Positions 22,733 through 33,339 of a stretch of 64,000 nt of DNA are shown piece by piece (position 1 is the stretch's first letter; each line of letters starts with the position of its first letter). The stretch comes from Fistulifera solaris (taxonomy: Eukaryota; Bacillariophyta; Bacillariophyceae; Naviculales; Stauroneidaceae). A model generated the notes under the pieces. It did no database searches. It worked only from the letters and a program-made list of their open reading frames with translations, and had not been told where the DNA came from. The stretch covers positions 620,001-684,000 of the forward strand of contig AP026141.1 in the NCBI GenBank assembly GCA_030295235.1, in the 5' to 3' direction. A program made the translations under genes and the position numbers.

Positions 22733-23677
22733 TTAAAATTCCATCAAATCCTTCTTACTGGGCAACACGAATTGCGGTTGAAATTGAAAAATTGCCGAGT
22801 CATGATGATCTTCATCTAGAAATATTCCTTCTCCATTAATAGACTTGATCGTTTGATGCACATCCTTCCGTACGCGCCATAACAACGACAAGACCTGTTC
22901 GAGCGGAACTGTAAAGGTACTATCCTCGCTAGGAGTTTCTTTAGAGACCAAGCTGTCGCGTAAACTGGCTTCATTCACCAATACAACACCCGGCATATTT
23001 TGCAGTTGTGTTATCAACCGCTCCAACTCCGATGCTGTGAATTGACAACGGTTGTTACTCATCGCTGTGGTGTTGGATAACACCGCCGTAAGTATGTGTT
23101 CTTGTACTTGATACTGCAACTGTTCCTTCAATCGTTTCTGTATTTGTAAATATTCTTGTATCGATTGAATGGAGTGTAATGTATCACTCGATTGCGTAAA
23201 TTGCTGTAATTCTTGTTCCAAAATCTTCATTCGATCCATGGTGCGATCCAACGCAGTCAAACTTCGACACAATCGTTCATTCTGTTGTTGCAATGAACGC
23301 ACCGTTCGCCGTGTTGCACCATAGACGTGTCGCAAGGTTCCGTACGTTTGTTGCGTCCGTTCGTGTCGTATCACCAGGCTTGCTAATAACAAGGTGCAGC
23401 CACATCCCGTGAATATGAGAACACGCATCACGGAAGAAGATGTCGACCAACCCAGCAACGACCATTGTAACAAGACATAAACATTCGCTCCTACGGCGGC
23501 CATGGCCAAAGTATCAATGCACAACGTTCGAGAACAGCGTCGTTGGTTGGGTATACTAGTATTGCTAGCCATTGTACTTGTTTCCCATCGATCGGAAACA
23601 TTCGATTCGTCATTGTCGTGTAAAAAGGCTTCTTTCGTGACCCGCGCTCGCCATCGTAAACTGTTGGTAGTATTCAT
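22733..23677 (-). CDS. Predicted two-helix membrane protein with coiled coil
   Basis: Not recognised. From ATG 23677 (MNTTNSLRWRARV) it encodes about 314 residues. Two adjacent hydrophobic helices lie near residues 55-105 (LAMAAVGANVYVLLQWSLLG and VLIFTGCGCTLLLASLVI). A long Gln/Arg/Leu-rich coiled-coil region of about 110 residues follows (RRTVRSLQQQNERLCRSLTA, LQIQKRLKEQLQYQVQEHI), then an acidic C-terminus. The open frame extends further upstream but without ATG. It lies tail to tail with the UreD-UreF gene, with only about 107 bp between stops. It could be an organelle or endomembrane structural protein; no function is assigned. Confidence 0.72.
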   Translation of the reverse strand: MNTTNSLRWRARVTKEAFLHDNDESNVSDRWETSTMASNTSIPNQRRCSRTLCIDTLAMAAVGANVYVLLQWSLLGWSTSSSVMRVLIFTGCGCTLLLASLVIRHERTQQTYGTLRHVYGATRRTVRSLQQQNERLCRSLTALDRTMDRMKILEQELQQFTQSSDTLHSIQSIQEYLQIQKRLKEQLQYQVQEHILTAVLSNTTAMSNNRCQFTASELERLITQLQNMPGVVLVNEASLRDSLVSKETPSEDSTFTVPLEQVLSLLWRVRKDVHQTIKSINGEGIFLDEDHHDSAIFQFQPQFVLPSKKDLMEF

Positions 23678-23969
23678 TGCTTTTGAGAAAAGAACTAAAT
23701 CAAGAAAGTGACAACACAACAAACAGCAACCCTTTTGTTTTCTATTATTGAACGAAAAGAACGAAGCCGCCTTATTCAAAAAAAATGCGTTCGGCGCATA
23801 CTACTATCCATCCAAGTGTATGCGACCTTTTTCCGTGACTGCATTTCAATCGTGAGCTATGGCGTTCATCCAGCTCCATTTCGGCCTTCTGTTCGCAATG
23901 CTATCTTCTCACAATTCGTTTGTCATCAAATACAATGCAAATATGAATTTGGAACCATTCTTTGAAATG
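23678..23969. other. Upstream spacer before repeat array
   Basis: Short spacer between the two-helix membrane protein gene and the palindromic repeat array. No gene seen. Confidence 0.4.
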
Positions 23970-24975
23970 TGCTCCCGATTTCATGTCGAATTTTCTTCGA
24001 GAGGAGTCGTTCTAGCCCTCGGGTCCAGAATTTCTGGACCAATAGCAGAATTTCTGTATGATGAAGACACCTGGTCCAGAATTTCTGGACCATTCACAAA
24101 AGTTTTTTCTTCAGTCGTTTTATTCTCAATTATTCGATCTCCAAACTTATTTCGAAACTTACATTGTCTATAGTCTTTGAGTATTCTTGATTTTCATGCC
24201 GAAATTCCTCGAGGAGTCGTTCTTTTCCTCGGGTCCAGAATTTCTGGACCATAAACAGAATTGCTGAATGAAGAGAAACACTGGCCCCAGAATTTCTGGA
24301 CCATGCACAAAGTTTCTTTAAATCGTTTTATTCTCAATTATTTGATCTAGTCGATTTATACCTACAGTATTACTTCGAGTATCTTGATTTTCATGTCGAA
24401 ATTCCTCGAAGAAGTCGTTGCTCTCCTCTGGTCCAGAATTTCTGGACCGTCATACAGACTTTCTGAATGATGGAAAGCACGTGGTCCAGAATATCTGGAT
24501 CATGCACAAAATTTCTTTTTAAATCGTTTTATTCTCAATTATTCTATTCGATCCAGAATAATTTACTTCGAGTTTCCTGATTTTCATGTCGATTTCCTCA
24601 AGGAGTCGTTCTTTTCCTCTGGTCCAGAATTTCTGGATCTTCATACAGACTTTCTGTATGACGGAAAGCACGTGTTCCAGAATATCTGGACCATGCACAA
24701 AGTTTCGTTTAACCTCTCACTTATTTAATTCAAAATGTTTTATAATGAAACATTACCTAAATGCATGAGAATTCCTGATTTTCATGTCGAACATTCTCGA
24801 GGAGTCGTTGTTCTCCTCGGGTCCAGGATTTCTGGACCATGCACAGAGTTTTTTTAAGAACCTTCCACGAGTCGTTGTTTTCCTCGAGTCAAATCTTCTG
24901 ATATGTTTACAGAGTTTCCTGTATGATGCAAAAGACTGTGTCCAAATGTGCACTGAGCTTTTTTAAATCGTTTTA
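23970..24975. repeat. Tandem array of about 200-bp units with palindromic GGTCCAGAATTTCTGGACC
   Basis: About five units spaced roughly 190-210 bp (starts near 23980, 24195, 24390, 24585, 24780), each opening with TGATTTTCATGTCGAA. Most units carry two copies of a 19-bp palindrome GGTCCAGAATTTCTGGACC or a close variant: 24022, 24073, 24232, 24284, 24430, 24483, 24621, 24674, 24820. Between the copies lie CAGA(A/C)TTTCTG half-copies and CGTTTTATTCTCAATTATT. No protein-coding character. Confidence 0.92.
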
Positions 24976-25071
24976 ATCTCAATTATTCGACCTAGACGTT
25001 TTTATACATTAACTACATCCAACTCTGAGTAACGGCTTCTTCTTTTATACTTATGATCAGTTTCGGATCTA

Positions 25072-26364
25072 CTAGTTTTTGACAAACAAGTAATGCGAGA
25101 CAATCCATTCTTCACCTTGGTCATAACCCCATAGTTCCGCACACGCCAAGAAAAACAATCGCCAGTTCACATACCATTCCCTCTCCTTACCGACACCGTA
25201 CGCTTCTTGCAAAACAGGTCCGAGTTTGCCATTGCGCCAATTCTGGTCCAGCATACGCAACCATCCATTCGATGTCTTCTCGTAATGCTGTCCATTCACA
25301 CGCCAATGCTCCTGAATACCCAACGAGGCCGTACCGGCAAAATACAAAAGCAAATCATCGCTCGGCATAGTACCGCCAGTGAAAAAGTTATCACTCATCC
25401 ACCCTTGTTCAAAGTGGTACGCGTAATCTTTGTGGGTGAAAATGTGTACAAACAATTTGCCGCCCGGCTTCAAAAAAGCCTTGCACTTTTTGCAGCAAGG
25501 ATTGATAGTTTTTCATATGCTCCAACATTTCAATCGTCATGACGCGATCGTTGTCACGTACTACTTGCAAGGCACCTTGATCGTCGGCGACATTGCACTT
25601 GTGTGTGAAACGAAATGAGAACCAGCATCGGTCGAGAAATTTCACATAATGTTACAAGACATCTATTCTCTTGCTTACCGTAATGACTTGAATGTTCTGT
25701 ACATTCAGACCACGAGCCGCCGCCGTGCTTAGAATATACTCACGCTGCGAGTGACTGTTCGAAATGGAAGTAATCTTCGCGTTCGGATACTTGGCCGCCA
25801 AGAACAAGGTCAAACTACCCCAGCCGCAACCTAGATCCACAATTTTCATGCCATCTTGCAACTCCGCTCGTTGACAGTACAACTCGAGCATGTGCAATTC
25901 CGATTCTTCAAAGGTCGTTTGCGGCGTCGGCCAGTAACCCGAAGAATACTTTTGCAAGGCCCCAAACACAAATCATAGAACGCCGCCGGCACTTCATAAT
26001 GCTGTTCATTCGCCGCTGTCGTTTCAATCGCAATCGGTTGCTGACGAAGTTGTTGAATAATCTTCATTTTCGTCGTCATGTCGTCTTGACAACTAATTCC
26101 TTGCAGAATGTGCAAATGATCGCGCAATTGCAAACGAATGCCCCAACGAATGACAAAGTCGGGAATCAATCCCATGTGAATGAGAGGAATGAAGGATTCC
26201 GTGAGTGCCGAAAGTTGACTCAAGATACGCTTCGTGAGCGATTGATAGAAACGCGTCGATGTGAGGAGACGACCAGCTGCGTAAAGAATCACCCAGTGAT
26301 GCAATTTGACATTGTCGTACTTATTGCGGACAAGTCCGATCGTTTGAGCGAATTGAAGTGACAT
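25072..26364 (-). CDS. SAM-dependent methyltransferase, CNMT-like / CFA-synthase superfamily
   Basis: Two exons (25679-26364 and 25072-25597) with an 81-bp GT-AG intron (25598-25678, phase 0). The order is that of the coclaurine N-methyltransferase-like branch of cyclopropane-synthase-type methyltransferases. An N-terminal helical region contains ANEQHYEVPAAFYDL; then come the SAM motif KIVDLGCGWGSLTLFLA, the IEMLEHMKNYQ motif, and the C-terminal signatures HIFTHKDYAYHF and FFTGGTMPSDDLLLYF. The substrate is unknown; plants use this fold on alkaloid amines, other organisms on lipids. Two indels break it: one base missing in the GGGGCC run near 25958-25963 (restores GPLQKYSSGYW), and one extra base in either the A run 25472-25477 or the T run 25487-25491 (restores FLKPGGKLF). 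About 400 residues. Confidence 0.88.
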
Positions 26365-27175
26365 GCTGTTGCTGATAGGAAAGAATAATTGTCAACTAAC
26401 AACAAACATCTATCATAGGACGTGATGAGCAAGAACACATAACACCAGGTGTTGTTGAGTTCATTGTTCATTTGCGTTCGCGGATGACGCGAAATTTCGA
26501 TGATCGGAAGAGGCCGAAAGTACGTCATAATCAAATTGTCGCTCCGTGACTCACAACGTCGACGGTTATAGAAGGCTGTTTCATGATTGGGTAAGTCACA
26601 GAAGCCGAAACAATAACTTCGTCCGAAATGAATCTAAAGTGAATCTCAAAAATTTATACTGAGTAGACATCAAGACGTCAAGAGTCAAGACGCCAAAACG
26701 TAATCATGTCTCTTATTTGTCTCACTTTTAGTCGTCGAATCCAACCGCAGTACAGGTACATGAGGAAGCTTGAAGTATAGACAAAAAAGTCTACATCATG
26801 ACGACAGACGAAAAAGCTCAAGATTCGATGTAGCAACAGATCGCGGGAAGCCCGTCCACAAAAATGGCCAGATCATCGAATCTTCTCAAAATGAATCTCA
26901 AACGAACTTTGCTTGGCCTAAGTATCTTACCTTTTTTGGAAAAGCTTTACACTTAAGTATCATGGTATCTTCCGAGAGTGTCGTCGGAACAGTAGATAAA
27001 AGGTTTTGCGCCAAAACTGGGCCATGCTCACCTCATTCATCTTTTGCCTTCACCCTTTCCTTTCACAATTTGGCCTTTTTGGCTCTCATAAATTTCTCCG
27101 CGATCCAAGTCAGTTGCATTTGACTTTCATCGTGTCGCACAAAGTATTCAGCAGCCACCAAGAATCGAATCAAAA
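26365..27175. other. Intergenic region, about 0.8 kb
   Basis: Divergent spacer between the methyltransferase and the secreted-protein gene, presumably holding both promoters. One short plus-strand open frame (26770-27123) has no recognisable features. Confidence 0.45.
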
Positions 27176-29757
27176 ATGAAGTTCTCACCCTTGTGTGTTA
27201 CCAGTCTGTGGATTGTTCCTTCCTTGACGGGCGCTCGTATTCTGGGAACCGGAAACGGCCAAGAGGAAGCTCATCCCGAAGGACGTGTGTGTCGCAATGG
27301 GGCACCACTCACTTGGAGTCCGGCGACGCAAGCCGTACTTTCCAACATGGGATACGCCGAAGACATTCTCCAAGCTCTCGAGTTGTATGCCGATGGTTTC
27401 ACCATTGGATCGACGCAAGAACTCATTGTGGAAGCTCAAGATGCCGCCGTGTCTGGTGCCACTGTTCGCGATGGACAAGCCGGAGACACCGACTTTCCAT
27501 TCGGTGACATCAAACCGATTGTCACCATGGGAGAACGCAGTGTGTGCTCGGAATCCATGGGACAGACCGTGGTGGGAAAACCTGATGGTATGGGTGCTTA
27601 CTTGCTGAACGAAAGAACTGTTCGAGTCATCTATCAGAGTGAATCCTACGGACCGCTGGAGGCCAATGAAGCGTAAGTTGTTGTATGATTATGAGTCGTT
27701 TGCTGGATAATAATTGTGCTCACACAAAACTGTCTGCAGACGCGCATACCCTGTTAATAATGGCGAAGCCATGATTGGAGGATCGCACATTGCCGGTATC
27801 GACTACGATCGTGAAAAGTTATCACGTTTCATGAACAACAACGGACCCGCCTCCAATATGGTCGTTGGTTTCGACAGTATGATCGAAAAAGCATACAACC
27901 TCCGTGGTGAACCATTGGGTCCTCGTATGGAAGGAAACACCACCGTCGGTGCGCACTTGAGTAACACGGATGCCAACGGTCAATGGGCTGTAGAGGCTTT
28001 GCCTCGAATCGAGTACGACTGGTTTTATCAGTCACTTTGCTCGGCGCACATGGAAGAAGCATACCAGTGGGGACCGGGTATCGGTTTGAAGGATGATCTC
28101 TTTATCACCAATGAAGAGTGGCACGCATTCGACAATGTCACCAACTTTGTTGGAAACTCGGTACGTAAAGTAAATCGAAAGACACCGCGCAGGGCCGCAG
28201 GTTGCTCACATTTTTGTTTTGGTTGTGAATACTTGTAGGTCCATGTGCTAGATGTTAAAAAGAAGTCGCTTTATGCGGCAGGTGTATTTTCGTTGGGAGG
28301 ATTTGAGAAGCTGGCCGAAATCAACCCGCAAAGTCCGGATCATGTCATGTTTGGTGTTTCGGGTATGTCAAACATTTTTCGCTTGTTCTCACGTGCTATC
28401 TGACTTATTTTTCCTAATGTTCTGTTCGAATTATAATTTGCAGGATACAATGGCGATTACAGCGGATATCATCCAGCCCTGTTGGCCCGTCAAGAAGAAT
28501 ACGGCCTCCGCCCCGATGGCAACGAATACGTCTGGTGCAACAATATTGTCCCGTACCGCATGTACGTCGGTGTCAAAGGCTTGATGGAAGACGGCAGCCG
28601 CGCCCCCGATGACGACTTTTTGGCCCGCAACGGTCTCCGGTACGGTCAAGTCTACGGGTTTGCCATTGACATGACCGAGGATGGTCCTACGCAGGGAATG
28701 TGGCGTGATGAATTTCACAGCAACGCGACATTTGCGTACAACGGTGCCAAGGTTGAAGGCAAATGGGTCGCACAACCTTGGAAATGGGATGGCGAAGTTC
28801 GTAACTTTGAGCACGATGGGTCGTGGGATTTCCAATTGCCGGTTCCAGGAATGAAGGATTACAAGTGGTGGAACAGTGCGGGCTACGATGAGGGCGGTGC
28901 CAAGACGGAGCATTTGTCGCCGGTATGTGTCAATAGTTGATTGTTGTGAAGTCGTATTGTGCTATTTTTTGACAGTTTGTCGATGCATCCATCCTTTTCT
29001 TCTCCAGGACGTTCGCCCTGGAAAAACCGGTTTCATTCAGGGCAGTACCGCCGGCTACTTTGGTCATTTGTACGTCTTGGACGTCGAAGATGTCTTGAAA
29101 GGTGTTTCCGGCAAGGAACTCCCAAAATCCTTCGACGGAGAGTACTACGTCTATCAGGGTGAATTGGATGTCACGAAACAAATTGAACTCGGTGGCAAAT
29201 TCCGATACACGGATGACGCGGACGGGAACCGCCGCGATGCGACACGCAACTGGGATAGCACGGACGAAGACGGCAAAGTGACCTTTGAAGACATTGATGG
29301 CCTCGAAGTGGTGTATACGCCCACGGGCATGCACGCCGTGTTGCAAGAAGACTCGGGCAATCGTTTGGGAGAACGTTGTTTGATTTCCAGTGAGCTGGAA
29401 CACGAAGACGACGGCAAGGAACTGACGTATTACATGGTAGCCATGTCGGGCGGTGCGGAAAACACGCGTATGATGGCAGGCGTCGGTATCCCTGCGGGTT
29501 CGAACAAGGAAGCTGGTTCTCACGAATTTTCCGGTGTGTTTGATTTGTCGGGTTTGCTGCGAAAATCACGCGGTTCTTTCGCTTTGGGTGCAAACGAAAA
29601 GGGTTACCGCAAGCGTGAAGAAGATGCGAAAGTCGAATTGAATGACAAATACATTATGATTAATGTACAAGCAGCCAATTTCGAACACGGTGCCTTGAAA
29701 CACTTTGGCGCGGATACCGGCGGTCAAATTATGATTTACAAACCTCGTTTGCCTTGA
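27176..29757 (+). CDS. Secreted protein of unknown function, five exons
   Basis: Exons 27176-27672, 27740-28160, 28239-28362, 28444-28922 and 29008-29757. All junctions are GT-AG and the phases agree, giving 756 residues with no frameshift. It starts with a clear signal peptide (MKFSPLCVTSLWIVPSLTGA). Recognisable stretches include GGSHIAGIDYDREK, FLTNEEW-like LFITNEEWHAF, and GQVYGFAIDMTEDGPTQGMW. The mature part is rich in Gly, Asp and aromatic residues, with many Asp/Glu clusters, suggesting a beta-propeller or metal-binding extracellular enzyme. A distant relation to PhoX/DUF839-type phosphatases is possible, but I did not see the PhoX metal motifs clearly. It is probably abundant in diatom secretomes (inference). 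No function is assigned. Confidence 0.85.
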
Positions 29758-30083
29758 GCTGTTTCGCTTGCTAATACAGAATGTAGCAAGCTATGATATG
29801 ATAACATCAGTAACATGAAATAATGAAAGTAAAGCAATCAATCTCATCGTATTTCTCAATCATCACTTTTTTGTTGCTGCGAAATAAATTCAGTTAAGGG
29901 TAAAGGTTTAATTCCTTTTTACTATAAGCATTAATGTTGCAGGCTTATCTTTCACGACCTCCTCAACAGGATATCAGTCCCGGTACTTGATTCATCAAAA
30001 AATCAATCATAAAAAACTCGTTTCAATCGGTATGTTTGACTATTTTTATGAGGTAAAACAGTTTTAGTGGTCGTATACGCTAA
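29758..30083. other. Convergent 3' spacer
   Basis: About 330 bp of AT-rich sequence between the stop of the secreted-protein gene (plus) and the stop of alanyl-tRNA synthetase (minus). Nothing else seen. Confidence 0.5.
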
Positions 30084-33071
30084 TTACACGACGTTCGACG
30101 ACACTTGGGACTGTGCAAATTGTTGTGCAGCTGCCAAAACCACGGATAGATCCTCGCATTCCTTGGCTTGACCTTGGGCACTTCCCGCTTTTCCGCCACC
30201 ACGTCCGCCACAGGGTGCCAATGCCGCCTGAATCCAAGCATCGGCACGGAATCCTTGGTCCACGAGTGCATCGGGGACGACACAAAAGGCGAATACTTTG
30301 GAGCCTTCTTGACTTAATCCCAAGAATGCCTTGGTTGGTGCCAGAGATTGAACTGTATTCAGAACACGTTGTGACGCTTTTGAATCACCACCAATGTCGA
30401 CTTGCAGTACCAGCGCCTTTTCGTCTTCCGCGACTTGACCAATTTGCTGTTCCAGTTGAACCAATGCCTTGTCTACTTTTTTGTTGTAAGAGTTTCTTCT
30501 GTGCTTCATTCGCTGCTTTCTGGATGCTTTCCAAACGCGCTCGTAATGAAACTTTCAATGCCGCCGACATGATGGTACTATCCACTTGTTTGCGCAATGC
30601 ACCCGCAACTTCGCCGTCGGGTTGCTTCTCCAACTGTAATACTTGTTCTTCCAACGCTTTCCCTTGATGCAAAGCTTCCACCGCGGCCTGTTGTGTGACG
30701 GCCGTGATACGACGAATACCCTTGGCCACAGCTGTTTCTTCAATCAGACAGAACGATTTTGCTTCACCAGTACGCTTCACATGGGTGCCTCCACAGAATT
30801 CAATGGAAGTGTCTTCCCCCACGCTGATGACTCGTACCGGATCAGGATACACCTCACCAAAAACGGCGCGGACGCCGTTCAATGCTTGTGCTTCGGCCAG
30901 TGGTAGCACTTGACTCGACACTGCAACATCGTCTGCCACCACGGCCTGACAAGAAGATTCAATCGCTTGCAGTTGCTCCACATTCAATGCCTTGTTGTAA
31001 CTAAAATCAAAACGTAACTTCTCGTCATTGCACAAACTACCTCGTTGATCTACGGAATCACCAAGGACTTGACGGAGGGCCGCGTTCAGTACGTGGGTCA
31101 TGCTGTGATTGGGTGCAATGCGTTGACGACGCTCATAATCGACACGACACGTGACGGATTGTCCGACTTGCAATTGTTGTGACGATCCAGTCCACTTGAC
31201 TACACCTTCGTGCACAACAAATCCAGCATACGATTGCACGTCATTTACATAAAAATGGCCAACAACCTGATTCGAATCATCCATGATATCTAAAACTCCC
31301 TTGTCGGTTTCTTGTCCACCAGCCACCGCGTAAAAAGATGACTTGTCTAAAATCAGTCCGACGGTAGCACCGTCGGGTGCACTTTCATCCGCCGCCACAA
31401 ATCCATCACTCGTATAAATGGCCTTGACCGTGGCGGGTAACTCAACGTCCCAATCGTATTTGAAACTATCGTCCGTGGGCAAAATATCGTTTTGTCGCAA
31501 CCATGCCGTTTGTTCCGCTTGTAATTCACCCAATACATCACCTTGACTGTTGTTGTTGCGGGCTTGTTTTTGAGCCTGTCGCGAGCGTTTTTTCTGTTCT
31601 TGCATAGCTTGATCAAAGCCTTGTGTGTCGACCGTAAATCCAGCCTCCTGTGCCATCAGTTGCGTCAAATCCAATGGAAAGCCGAGTGTATCATAAAGGT
31701 AAAACGCTTGCTTGCCCGGAATAATCTTAATTGCTTCGCTACCAGCAGTGGCTACAATTTCCTGCTCAAAGTATTGAATACCACGTTGCAACATGGAACC
31801 AAAAGCTTCTTCTTCCTCCTTAATAACTTGAATAATATGCTTTTCTTGCTGTTTCCAGTTCCGGAAAGGCATCTCCAAACGTTTGCACGACAATCGGAAC
31901 AAGTTCCGCCATGAACCCGGACGGCAATTGTAGAATTTGTTGTCCATAGCGTGCCGCGCGACGAAGAATACGCCGTAAAACATATCCACGTCCTTCATTG
32001 TTGGGAATGACCCCATCCGCAATCGCGAAACTCAACGTACGAGCATGATCGGCAATCGCTCGATACGCGGTATCATGAAAATCGGCATCGTCGGCTCCCA
32101 ATTTCCCCGCATACGGCCGTGCGGTAGGACTCTTGGCTTGCAACGCCTCAAACAAAGGTTGGAAGCAATCAATGTCGTAATTACTGGACTTTTGTTGCAA
32201 AATGGAAGTCAATCGTTCCAATCCCATACCCGTATCAATGTGTTTGGCGGGTAAAGTAGACAATTCCGTCGGTCCTTCCCGATTGAATTGAATAAAGACA
32301 ATGTTCCATATTTCAATGACATTCGGATCATCTTGATTGACCAGAGCACTCGCATCCCTCCCATTCCCAATCCGATCGTAATGAATTTCACTGCACGGAC
32401 CACAGGGACCGACATCTCCCATTTCCCAAAAGTTATCCCGGGCCGGACACGCAATGACTTTGTGGGCCGGCAAATACTGCAACCAATAATCACGAGCGTC
32501 AATATCGGCCGGAATTTGTTCGTTGCCTTCAAAATAGGTGGCATACAAGTTTTCGGGATTCAAGGCATACACGCGCGTCAACAAATCCCACGCCATATCG
32601 ATGGCTTCTTTTTTGAAATAATTCCCAAACGACCAAGTTCCCAACATTTCAAAAAGGTATGATGATAAGTATCACGTCCGACATCTTCCAAATCATTGTG
32701 TTTGCCGCCGGCGCGGATGCATTTTTGGGAATTGACGGCGCGCTGTAATTTTGCTAAAGGACTGGTCGGATCGACTTGTCCCAAGAAGATGGGTTTAAAT
32801 TGATTCATTCCGGCATTTGTAAACAGCAACGTTGGATCATTGAGGGGAGCACAGGCAGAACTGGGGACCATCGTATGATTGTGTTGCTTTTCAAAGTATT
32901 CGACGAATGTCGAACGAACTTTTCGGTGGACCATTCGAGAGAAGAAGTGCTAGAGAAACGAGTCATGCGATTGACTCGGCTGTTCGGGATTCCCCAGGGT
33001 CGAAAAGCAGATGATCGTCGAACGACGAGTGTCGTCCACAACAACATGATACTATTCGAGATACTTTTCAT
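30084..33071 (-). CDS. AARS: Alanyl-tRNA synthetase
   Basis: Class II synthetase charging tRNA-Ala. N-terminal catalytic core: [34 protein letters not shown] and [19 protein letters not shown]. The editing domain has the zinc-site motifs [12 protein letters not shown] and [16 protein letters not shown]. The C-terminal C-Ala region ends [20 protein letters not shown], the Gly-rich terminus typical of the family. Four homopolymer indels split it: a base missing in 32920-32923, a base missing in 32651-32655, an extra base in 31855-31856, and an extra base in 30477-30482. Each repair restores conserved sequence. The restored N-terminus from ATG 33071 carries an Arg/Ser-rich presequence ([13 protein letters not shown]... 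MTRFSSTSS) that looks mitochondrial or plastid-directed. A later Met (MTRFSS) could start a cytosolic form. Confidence 0.92.
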
Positions 33072-33339
33072 CCTCAAGAAGAAAATGAACAAGATTGATT
33101 TGCGCAGAAAGCGATCAAGTCGTATCGATTAGTCTCCTACTAATCCTTGTCAATGGTGAAGGATATGATATTCCTAGTCGAATCGCTCCTGTTCAAGAAC
33201 AACATCAACATCATTCGAAGGAATGCGTTGTTTTTGTTTTTTCTTTCTTCGCGGTTGTATGTGTGGTGGAAGTGTTGGCGAACTGACGCACTCGCCTGTC
33301 CGTCACCACGTCGCACATGTCATGTTCTTGACTGCAAGC

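Noticed and set aside
24022-24838. The palindromes as heat-shock elements
   Set aside because: The spacing is GAA-n-TTC, not GAAnnTTC, and the arrays are not placed at a heat-shock gene promoter.
27176-29757. Firm assignment as PhoX/DUF839 alkaline phosphatase
   Set aside because: The general layout is suggestive, but I could not point to the metal-binding motifs of PhoX, so I left the function open.
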